NCBI RefSeq assembly: GCF_028747645.1
Contig: NZ_CP118100.1
Coordinates: 248,001-312,000 of the forward strand
Length of the DNA: 64,000 nucleotides
Reading direction: 5' to 3'
DNA from: Microbacterium esteraromaticum
GTDB taxonomy: Bacteria > Actinomycetota > Actinomycetes > Actinomycetales > Microbacteriaceae
Shown here in pieces: positions 34,113 through 41,144 of this stretch (position 1 is its first letter; each line of letters starts with the position of its first letter). Under the pieces are notes generated by a model, which was not told where the DNA came from, ran no database searches, and was given only the letters and a program-made list of their open reading frames with translations. A program made the translations under genes and the position numbers.

Positions 34113-35423
34113 TCAGTCGGCGACCGGAAGGCCGAGGTCGGTCAGCGCGGTCACGGCGCTGTCCTGAGCGGTGGCGAAGATGTCGGCGACCTGAGCGCCG
34201 CCCGTGGCTGCCGCGGCGGCCGTCTCGTTCATCTTCGACAGCGTCGAGAAGCCGGGGGCGTACGGGAAGTCCGGGTTCATGTTGGCCGTGGCGGTGGCGA
34301 GCTCGGCCATGACGTCCTGACCACCGAACTGGCGGAGCATCTTCTCAGGCGTCTTCACCTCGCCCTGGGCGGCGACCACCAGGCCCTGCGAGGCGAGGTC
34401 ATCGATCTGGGTGTTGAACCAGTCGTTGAACTGCATGGCCTCGGCCGGGTACTCGCAGCCCTTCAGCACGGCGACGCCCGAGCCGCCGTCGGGGCCGCTG
34501 AGCGCTCCGGCGCCGAAGTCGGGCAGCTGTGCGACGCGCCAGGTGCCTTCGGCGTCGGTGCCGTCGAGCGAGTCGAGCAGGAAGCCGGCCTCCCAGGCCG
34601 CGCCGATGTGGCCGATCAGCGTGCCGTCGTTCAGGGCAGCGGTGAAGGCTTCGCCCCAGCGCTCGGTGGCCAGGGTCTGGTCGTTGTCGAGGAGGTCCTG
34701 CCAGAAGGCGGCGACCGTCTCGGAGCCGGCACCCTGGGCGTTGACGGTCCACGCGTCGCCCTCGGTGCCGAACCAGGTGTCGCCGGCCGCGGCCGACTGC
34801 GCGGCGAGCCAGTTGTGGGCCTCATCGGGGGTGAAGGCGGTGGCGTACTTGCCGGCCGCCGCTGCCGTTGCCGAACCGGCGGTGAGCTCGTCGACGGTGG
34901 TCGGCACGTCGAGACCGAGCTCGGCGAAGGCGGCCTCGTCGTAGAAGTAGACCAGGGGGCCTACGTCCTGCGGAAGGCCGACGATGGCGTCGCCGACGCG
35001 CATGCCGCTGAAGGCTCCTGCCGAGTAGTTGTCCTCGTACGTGGTCGCCTCATCGGCGACGTCTTCGAGCAGGCCCTTGACGAACAGCTGCGGCACCTCG
35101 GAGTACCCGGTCTGCGCCAGGCAGGCGGCGTTCCCGGCCTTGACGTCGGTCTCGAGCTTGAGGATCATGTCGGTCGCGGCGCCGTCGAACTTCGTCGTCT
35201 TGACCTGGATGTTCGGGTTCTCGTCGTTCCAGCGCTGGACGATCTCGTTGACGGACGTCATGCCCTCGCCGTCGGGCAGGCGGTGCATGTACTCGATCGT
35301 GATGGGCTCGTCGCCGGCGGATGCGCCGCCGGATTCGCTGCTGCACGCGGCCAGGCCGAAGGCCGACAGGGCGCCGACCGTGACGACGGCGGCGGTGCGA
35401 GTGATGCGAGGGGTGGATGCCAT
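34113..35423 (-). CDS. Sugar ABC transporter substrate-binding lipoprotein
   Basis: A 436-residue extracytoplasmic binding protein (CUT1 family 1). The signal peptide has lipobox AFGLAAC with cysteine near residue 27. The mature start ITIEYMHRLPDGEGMTSVNEIVQRWNDENPNIQVKT is typical of family 1 binding proteins. The C-terminus is longer than in maltose-binding protein homologues by a helical segment. It is the first gene of the importer operon. A sequence matching the GH35 operator lies 83 bp upstream, pointing to an oligogalactoside as ligand. Confidence 0.92.
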   Translation of the reverse strand: MASTPRITRTAAVVTVGALSAFGLAACSSESGGASAGDEPITIEYMHRLPDGEGMTSVNEIVQRWNDENPNIQVKTTKFDGAATDMILKLETDVKAGNAACLAQTGYSEVPQLFVKGLLEDVADEATTYEDNYSAGAFSGMRVGDAIVGLPQDVGPLVYFYDEAAFAELGLDVPTTVDELTAGSATAAAAGKYATAFTPDEAHNWLAAQSAAAGDTWFGTEGDAWTVNAQGAGSETVAAFWQDLLDNDQTLATERWGEAFTAALNDGTLIGHIGAAWEAGFLLDSLDGTDAEGTWRVAQLPDFGAGALSGPDGGSGVAVLKGCEYPAEAMQFNDWFNTQIDDLASQGLVVAAQGEVKTPEKMLRQFGGQDVMAELATATANMNPDFPYAPGFSTLSKMNETAAAAATGGAQVADIFATAQDSAVTALTDLGLPVAD

Positions 35424-35505
35424 GGCTGTGCTCTCCGGTGAGTGCGTAGGGGTAGGGGTGGATGCGCCCGCGCGCGGGGATCTCCGTGGCCATTAAACAT
35501 CAGAG

Positions 35506-35516
35506 TGTTTGCGCTC
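35506..35516 (-). promoter_or_regulatory. Candidate LacI operator before the sugar ABC importer
   Basis: TGTTTGCGCTC on the + strand, the exact reverse complement of the site before the GH35 gene (28993-29003). It is flanked by CACAAAA on one side. It links the importer to the LacI regulator at 27.9-28.9 kb. Confidence 0.6.
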
Positions 35517-35597
35517 ACAAAACGAGATGTATGGGAGAAACGCTACGTATCAGAACTTTTTAGGCAACGCTCCCATGCAGGGATCTTGAGTTGGGGA

Positions 35598-35614
35598 ATA
35601 CCCCAGGGGGGTAT
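35598..35614 (+). promoter_or_regulatory. CsoR-type operator 1 of the copper operon
   Basis: ATACCCCAGGGGGGTAT, a 7-3-7 palindrome matching the GTACCCC-like, G-tract operators of the CsoR/RcnR family of Cu(I)-responsive repressors. It overlaps the likely promoter: TTGAGT at 35586 and TATCTT at 35612, with 20 bp spacing. No csoR gene is in the window. Confidence 0.75.
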
Positions 35615-35634
35615 CTTGTAGTACCGTGGTGGAG

Positions 35635-35651
35635 GTACCCCCAGGGGGTAC
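35635..35651 (+). promoter_or_regulatory. CsoR-type operator 2 of the copper operon
   Basis: GTACCCCCAGGGGGTAC, a perfect 7-3-7 palindrome 37 bp centre to centre from operator 1 and 19 bp before the chaperone start, in the transcribed leader. Two full sites in tandem suggest tight repression. Confidence 0.75.
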
Positions 35652-35670
35652 TCGAATCGAAGGAGAGAAC

Positions 35671-35880
35671 ATGACCACCACCGAGTTCCAGATCACCGGG
35701 ATGACCTGCGGCCACTGCGAGATGTCCGTGCGCGAGGAAGTCACCCAGGTCGCCGGCATCGACAGCGTCGACGTCAGCCACACCACCGGTCGCCTCGTCG
35801 TCACCTCCGCGGCCCCCGTCGACGAAGCCGCCGTCATCGCCGCCGTCGACGAAGCGGGCTACCGGGCCGTCTCGGCCTGA
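35671..35880 (+). CDS. CopZ-like copper chaperone (HMA domain)
   Basis: A 69-residue heavy-metal-associated domain. The metal-binding motif is [11 protein letters not shown] (CxxC near residues 13-16). The fold is complete (beta-alpha-beta-beta-alpha-beta) and ends [12 protein letters not shown] 35671 follows AGGAGA by four bases. It delivers Cu(I) to the downstream P-type ATPase and is under the same CsoR-type operators. Confidence 0.93.
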   Translation: MTTTEFQITGMTCGHCEMSVREEVTQVAGIDSVDVSHTTGRLVVTSAAPVDEAAVIAAVDEAGYRAVSA

Positions 35881-35917
35881 CCCGCAGCATCCGCCCACCC
35901 CCACCGTCAGGAGCATC

Positions 35918-38269
35918 ATGACCACCCCAGCGCAGAGCAGCATCGATCTCGAGATCGGCGGGATGACCTGCGCCTCGTGCGCGATGCGCATCGAGAAGAA
36001 GCTCAACAGGATCGACGGCGTCACCGCGACGGTCAACTACGCCACCGAGAAGGCGCAGGTGACCGTCGACGGCGACCTCGACACGGCGCGGCTGATCACC
36101 GAGGTCGAGAACGCCGGGTACACCGCCACGCTGCCGGCGCCGCCGGCTCCGGATGCCGTCGGAGCGACAGCATCCGATCAGGGTGAACCCGACGACCCCG
36201 AGTTGCGCACCCTGCGTCAGCGACTGATCGGCTCGATCGTGCTCTCGGTGCCGGTGATCCTGATGGCGATGATCCCGCCCCTGCAGTTCCCCTACTGGCA
36301 GTGGCTATCGCTCGTGCTCGCCGCGCCGGTGGTCGTGTGGGCGGCCTGGCCGTTCCATCGCGCCGCGTGGATCAACCTGCGACACGGCGCCGCCACCATG
36401 GACACCCTGGTGAGCCTGGGAACGAGCGCCGCGCTGCTCTGGTCGCTGTACGCGCTGTTCTTCGGAACGGCGGGCATGCCCGGCATGACGCACGGGTTCA
36501 GCTTCACGATCGAGCCGTCCGACGGTGCGGGCAACATCTATCTCGAAGTCGCCGCCGGGGTGACGATGTTCATCCTCGCGGGCCGCTACTTCGAGAAGCG
36601 CGCTAAGCGCCGGGCCGGCGCCGCGCTGCGCGCCCTGCTCGAACTCGGAGCGAAAGAGGTCGCGGTCCTGCGCGACGGCGTCGAGGTGCTCATCTCGACC
36701 GATGACCTGCACGTGGGTGACGAGTTCGTCGTGCGCCCCGGCGAGAAGATCGCCACCGACGGCGTCGTCGTGTCGGGGGCATCCGCCGTGGACCAGTCGA
36801 TGATCACCGGAGAGTCCGTTCCCGTCGAGGTGACCGCGGGTGACACCGTCACCGGTGCCACGGTCAACGCGGGCGGCCGGCTCGTGGTGCGCGCGACCCG
36901 CGTGGGCGCCGATACACAGCTCGCCCAGATGGCGAAGCTGGTCGAGGAGGCGCAGACCGGCAAGGCCGAGGTGCAGCGCCTCGCCGACCGAGTCTCGGGC
37001 ATCTTCGTGCCCATCGTGATCGTGATCGCGGTGGCGACGCTCGGCGTCTGGTTGGCGCTCGGCTTCCCGGCATCCGCCGCCTTCACCGCGGCCGTCGCGG
37101 TGCTGATCATCGCGTGCCCGTGCGCGCTGGGTCTGGCGACGCCGACCGCGCTGCTGGTGGGCACGGGTCGCGGGGCCCAGCTGGGCATTCTCATCAAGGG
37201 GCCCGAGATTCTGGAGTCGACGCGTCGCGTCGACACGATCGTGCTCGACAAGACAGGCACGGTCACCGAGGGGCGCATGAGCGTCGTCGAGGTGTTTCCC
37301 GAGGCCGGAACGGATGCTGGCGAGCTGCTGCGCCTGGCCGGTGCGATCGAGGATGCCAGTGAGCACCCCATCGCCCGCGCGATCGCCCAGGCCGCGAGCA
37401 TCCGCCCCTCCCTTCCCCAGACCCGCCCCCACGAGGGGTCAGAAAACGTCGTGTCGGAGGGTCTCAACACGACAGAAATTGACCCCTCGTGGGGTGGGGC
37501 GCGGGCGCTGCCGGCGGTCGAGTCGTTCCAGAACATCGAGGGGCGCGGCGTGACCGGCGTCGTCGAAGGGCACGCGCTGCTCGTCGGGCGGGCATCGCTG
37601 CTCGAGGACTGGGCAATCCGGCCATCGAGCGACCTGCTCGATCGCAAGGCCGCGGCAGAGGCCTCGGGGCAGACCGCCGTGCTCGTGGCCTGGGACGGCG
37701 AGGCACGCGGAATGATCGTCGTCGCCGACGAGGTCAAGCCCACCAGCGCCGAGGCCATCGCGTCGCTGAAGGCTCTCGGGCTGCGACCCGTGCTGCTCAC
37801 CGGCGACAACCGCGCCGCCGCAGAGCACATCGCCGCGCAGGTCGGCATCGATGAGGTCATCGCCGAGGTGCTGCCCGCTGAGAAGGTCGACGTCGTCACC
37901 CGACTGCAGTCCGAGGGGCGCGTCGTCGCGATGGTCGGCGACGGAGTCAACGATGCCCCGGCGCTGGCACAGGCCGACCTCGGCATGGCCATGGGCACCG
38001 GCACCGACGTCGCGATCGAGGCATCCGACATCACCCTCGTGCGGGGAGACCTGCGCGCGGCCTCCGACGCGATCCGCCTCTCACGCCGTACCCTCGGCAC
38101 CATCAAGGGCAACCTGTTCTGGGCGTTCGCGTACAACACGGCCGCGATCCCCCTGGCAGCCCTCGGGCTGCTCAACCCCATGCTCGCCGGGGCGGCGATG
38201 GCGTTCTCGAGCGTCTTCGTGGTGGGCAACAGCCTGCGGCTGCGCCGCTTCCGCTCGCTGATCAAGTAG
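35918..38269 (+). CDS. copA: Cu(I)-exporting P1B-type ATPase carrying an in-frame palindromic insertion
   Basis: A 783-residue copper efflux pump. One N-terminal HMA domain (C18, C21 in GMTCASC), eight membrane segments, the CPC ion-binding motif (C400-P-C402), the phosphorylated D444 in [14 protein letters not shown] in the nucleotide-binding domain, and [10 protein letters not shown] are all present, so it should be active. Residues about 504-526 ([19 protein letters not shown]) are encoded by palindromic element C1. Together with the flanks they form an unusual insert of about 35 residues between the HP motif and the GRGVTGVV strand. The gene follows copZ by 37 bp. Confidence 0.92.
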   Translation: MTTPAQSSIDLEIGGMTCASCAMRIEKKLNRIDGVTATVNYATEKAQVTVDGDLDTARLITEVENAGYTATLPAPPAPDAVGATASDQGEPDDPELRTLRQRLIGSIVLSVPVILMAMIPPLQFPYWQWLSLVLAAPVVVWAAWPFHRAAWINLRHGAATMDTLVSLGTSAALLWSLYALFFGTAGMPGMTHGFSFTIEPSDGAGNIYLEVAAGVTMFILAGRYFEKRAKRRAGAALRALLELGAKEVAVLRDGVEVLISTDDLHVGDEFVVRPGEKIATDGVVVSGASAVDQSMITGESVPVEVTAGDTVTGATVNAGGRLVVRATRVGADTQLAQMAKLVEEAQTGKAEVQRLADRVSGIFVPIVIVIAVATLGVWLALGFPASAAFTAAVAVLIIACPCALGLATPTALLVGTGRGAQLGILIKGPEILESTRRVDTIVLDKTGTVTEGRMSVVEVFPEAGTDAGELLRLAGAIEDASEHPIARAIAQAASIRPSLPQTRPHEGSENVVSEGLNTTEIDPSWGGARALPAVESFQNIEGRGVTGVVEGHALLVGRASLLEDWAIRPSSDLLDRKAAAEASGQTAVLVAWDGEARGMIVVADEVKPTSAEAIASLKALGLRPVLLTGDNRAAAEHIAAQVGIDEVIAEVLPAEKVDVVTRLQSEGRVVAMVGDGVNDAPALAQADLGMAMGTGTDVAIEASDITLVRGDLRAASDAIRLSRRTLGTIKGNLFWAFAYNTAAIPLAALGLLNPMLAGAAMAFSSVFVVGNSLRLRRFRSLIK
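37427..37494 (+). repeat. Palindromic element C1 inside copA
   Basis: A 68 bp element. Outer arms CCCCACGAGGGGTCA (37427-37441) and TGACCCCTCGTGGGG (37480-37494) are exactly complementary over 15 bp. Inner arms are GTCGTGT (37448-37454) and ACACGAC (37467-37473). A second copy (C2) lies in the intergenic region at 56.75 kb, sharing both outer arms and the AAACGTCG interior. The element keeps the copA frame open. Confidence 0.85.
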
Positions 38270-38282
38270 ACGGAGGAGCATC

Positions 38283-40469
38283 ATGACCGATCCGCACGCA
38301 CACGAGGGCCACGAGCAGCACGCTGCGCACCGCGGGCATGCGCCCGCGGCATCCGCTCGGGAGGAGAACCCGGGTTCGGGAGGAGGTCACGCGCACGGGC
38401 ATCCTCCCGAGGGCGAGAACTCCTCCCGAACGGGAGCGGATGCCAACCACGCGGCCCACGGCAATCACGCCGGCCACGACAACCACGCGGGCCACGGCGA
38501 TCATGTCGGCCAGTTCCGCAGGCTGTTCTGGATCAACCTGCTGATCGCCGTGCCGGTGGTGGCCCTCTCGCCGATGTTCGCCATGCTGCTCGGCTACGAG
38601 ATCCCCGACCTGCCGGGGGTGGCCTGGGTCGCCCCTGTGCTGGGCACCGTGATGTACGTGTGGGGCGGCCGGCCGTTCCTCACCGGGGCCGTCAGTGAGC
38701 TGAAGGCCCGCAAGCCCGGCATGATGCTGCTGATCGGGTTGGCGATCACGGTCGCCTTCCTCGCCTCGTGGGGCGCGAGCCTGGGGCTGTTGCATCACGA
38801 GCTGGAGTTCTGGTGGGAGCTCGCGCTGCTGATCGTCATCATGCTGCTGGGGCACTGGCTCGAGATGAGGTCGCTCGCGCAGACGACGTCGGCGTTGGAC
38901 TCGCTGGCCGCGCTGCTGCCCGATGAGGCGGAGCGCGTTGCCGGCGATGGTGTCGAGACGGTGAGTCCCGACGATCTGCGCGTCGGCGATGTCGTCATCG
39001 TGCGTCCCGGGGGCAGTGTTCCCGCCGATGGGGTGATCGTGGACGGCCGCGCGAGCATGGACGAGTCGATGCTCACGGGGGAGTCGCGCACGGTCGGCCG
39101 CGGTGTCGGCGAACGCGTGACCGCGGGTACCGTGGCCACCGACTCGGGGTTGCGCGTCGAGGTGGATGCCATCGGCGACGACACGGCGATCGCGGGCATC
39201 CGCAAGCTGGTCTCCGACGCGCAGGCGTCGAGTTCGCACGCGCAGCGCCTCGCCGACCGGGCGGCCGCGTGGCTGTTCTGGTTCGCGCTCGGCGCCGCGG
39301 CGCTCACCGCGGTCGTGTGGACCGCGGTCGGCGATCCGGATGCCGCGGTCGTGCGTACCATCACGGTGCTGGTCATCGCGTGTCCTCATGCGCTGGGGCT
39401 GGCGATTCCGCTGGTCGTCTCGATCGCGACCGAGCGGGCGGCCCGTGCGGGTGTGCTGGTGAAGGACCGCTTGGCCCTGGAGAGCATGCGCACGGTCGAC
39501 GCGGTGCTGTTCGACAAGACGGGCACGCTCACGAAGGGCGAGCCGACGGTCTCGGCGATTGCTCCCGCGGGCGACTGGAGCGCCGAGGAGGTGCTTGCGC
39601 TCGCCGCGGCCGCCGAGGCCGACAGTGAGCATCCGCTGGCCAGGGCGATCGTGCGCGCCGCCGCCGATCGCGACCTGACCGTCGCCACGGCGACGGGCTT
39701 CCGCTCGTCGCCGGCCGTCGGCGTGACGGCCACCGTCGACGGCGCCGAGGTGCGCGTGGGGGGCCCGTACATGCTGACCGAGGTGGGTGCGGAAGAGATC
39801 GCGGATGCCGATGGCTGGCGTTCTGAGGGCGCCATCATTCTGCACGTCGTGCGCGACGGGGAGGTGATCGGCGGGCTGAAGCTGGCCGATGAGATCCGGG
39901 CGGAGTCGCGGCAGGCGGTCGAGGCGTTGCATGCGCGCGGCGTCGAGGTGGTGATGATCACCGGTGATGCCGAGGCCGTGGCGAATGCGGTCGGACGCGA
40001 ACTCGGCATCGATCGGGTGTTCGCCGGGGTGCGCCCCGAGGACAAGGCCGCGAAGGTCGCTGAACTGCAGCGTGAGGGCAAGAAGGTCGCGATGGTCGGC
40101 GACGGCGTCAACGATGCGCCGGCGCTCGCCCAGGCCGATGTCGGCATCGCGATCGGCGCGGGCACCGATGTGGCGATCGCCTCGGCCGGGGTGATCCTGG
40201 CCTCGGACGACCCGCGTGCGGTGATCTCGGTGATCGAGCTGTCGAGCGCCAGCTACCGCAAGATGAAGCAGAATCTGTGGTGGGCGGCGGGGTACAACCT
40301 GATTTCGGTGCCGTTGGCGGCCGGTGTGCTGGCGCCGGTCGGGTTCGTGCTGCCGATGTCGGTGGGTGCGATTCTGATGAGCCTGTCGACGATCGTGGTG
40401 GCGTTGAACGCCCAGGCGCTGCGACGCCTCGACCTGCGCCCCGAGGCCGTCATCGGTCGCGATGCCTGA
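38283..40469 (+). CDS. CopB-like P1B-type ATPase with His-rich N-terminus
   Basis: A 728-residue heavy-metal ATPase. The membrane ion motif is CPH (C367-P-H369), the CopB subgroup linked to Cu(II) or Cu(I), rather than CPC. D411 in DKTGT, SEHPLARAI and [10 protein letters not shown] are intact. In place of an HMA domain, the first 80 residues are histidine-rich (HAHEGHEQHAAHRGH, then repeated NHAGHDNHAGH). Residues 22-54 of that tail are encoded by palindromic element D. It follows copA by 13 bp with GGAGGA upstream, in the same copper operon. Confidence 0.92.
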   Translation: MTDPHAHEGHEQHAAHRGHAPAASAREENPGSGGGHAHGHPPEGENSSRTGADANHAAHGNHAGHDNHAGHGDHVGQFRRLFWINLLIAVPVVALSPMFAMLLGYEIPDLPGVAWVAPVLGTVMYVWGGRPFLTGAVSELKARKPGMMLLIGLAITVAFLASWGASLGLLHHELEFWWELALLIVIMLLGHWLEMRSLAQTTSALDSLAALLPDEAERVAGDGVETVSPDDLRVGDVVIVRPGGSVPADGVIVDGRASMDESMLTGESRTVGRGVGERVTAGTVATDSGLRVEVDAIGDDTAIAGIRKLVSDAQASSSHAQRLADRAAAWLFWFALGAAALTAVVWTAVGDPDAAVVRTITVLVIACPHALGLAIPLVVSIATERAARAGVLVKDRLALESMRTVDAVLFDKTGTLTKGEPTVSAIAPAGDWSAEEVLALAAAAEADSEHPLARAIVRAAADRDLTVATATGFRSSPAVGVTATVDGAEVRVGGPYMLTEVGAEEIADADGWRSEGAIILHVVRDGEVIGGLKLADEIRAESRQAVEALHARGVEVVMITGDAEAVANAVGRELGIDRVFAGVRPEDKAAKVAELQREGKKVAMVGDGVNDAPALAQADVGIAIGAGTDVAIASAGVILASDDPRAVISVIELSSASYRKMKQNLWWAAGYNLISVPLAAGVLAPVGFVLPMSVGAILMSLSTIVVALNAQALRRLDLRPEAVIGRDA
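38348..38444 (+). repeat. Palindromic element D inside the CopB-like ATPase gene
   Basis: A 97 bp element. Flanking arms are GGCATCCGCTC (38348-38358) and GAGCGGATGCC (38434-38444). Outer units are TCGGGAGGAG (38357-38366) and CTCCTCCCGA (38420-38429). Inner units are TCGGGAGGA (38376-38384) and TCCTCCCGA (38402-38410). All pairs are exact. It has the same two-direct plus two-inverted plan as families A, B and F, and encodes part of a probably disordered N-terminal tail. Confidence 0.75.
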
Positions 40470-40472
40470 GCG

Positions 40473-41144
40473 TCAGAGCACGAGTCGGTAGCCCCTGCCC
40501 TGTTCGGTGAGCAGGTGTACGGGCGCCGACGGGTCTGCCTCGAGCTTCTTGCGCAGCTGCGACATGTACAGGCGCAGGTAGCCGGTGTCGGTGGCCTGCT
40601 CGGTGCCCCACAGCTCGCGCAGCAGCTCCTGCCGGGTCACCAGGGCGCCGGGGTGCCGCACCAGGTGCTCGAGCATCCGCCATTCGGTGGGGGTGAGGTG
40701 CACGTGCGCGCCCGCGCGTGCGACGGATTTCGCGGCCAGGTCGACGACGACGTCGCCGAACGCCACGGTCGCCTCGCCCGCGCCGGCGCCCGCACGGCGT
40801 GACAGCGCCCGCAGACGGGCCAGCAGCTCGTCGATCTGAAAGGGCTTGGTGACGTAGTCATCGGCGCCGGCATCGAGGGCGTCGACCTTGTCGGCCGAAC
40901 CGGTGCGGCCCGACACGACGATGATCGGCACGGTCGTCCATCCGCGCAGCGCGTGGATCACCTGCACGCCGTCGAGTTGCGGCATGCCCAGGTCGAGCAG
41001 CACGATGTCGGGGTGCTCCTGTGCTGCGAGCTGGATCGCCGCGGCCCCGTCGGGCGCCGCCACGACGTCGTAGCCGTGGGCGGCGAGGGTGATGCGCAGC
41101 GCCCGCACCAGTTGCGGGTCGTCATCGGCGATCAGCAGCTTCAT
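40473..41144 (-). CDS. kdpE: KdpE response regulator
   Basis: A 223-residue OmpR-family regulator. The receiver domain has DDDPQLVRAL, the phospho-acceptor aspartate in DIVLLDLGMPQLDG near residue 52, and the conserved lysine in DDYVTKPF. The winged-helix DNA-binding domain starts near residue 125 (VHLTPTEWRMLEHLVRHPGALVTRQELL). Its start overlaps the kdpD stop. It activates the kdp operon when potassium is low. A candidate binding site is at 48294-48314. Confidence 0.93.
   Translation of the reverse strand: MKLLIADDDPQLVRALRITLAAHGYDVVAAPDGAAAIQLAAQEHPDIVLLDLGMPQLDGVQVIHALRGWTTVPIIVVSGRTGSADKVDALDAGADDYVTKPFQIDELLARLRALSRRAGAGAGEATVAFGDVVVDLAAKSVARAGAHVHLTPTEWRMLEHLVRHPGALVTRQELLRELWGTEQATDTGYLRLYMSQLRKKLEADPSAPVHLLTEQGRGYRLVL

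Noticed and set aside
32131..35423. Missing ATPase as evidence of a broken sugar importer
   Set aside because: CUT1 importers in actinobacteria commonly lack their own ATPase and share MsiK. Both permeases and the lipoprotein are intact.
35525..35580. ATGGGAG/CTCCCAT inverted pair in the importer-copper intergenic gap as another element
   Set aside because: Only 7 bp arms, far apart, without inner units. It is probably chance within a divergent promoter region.
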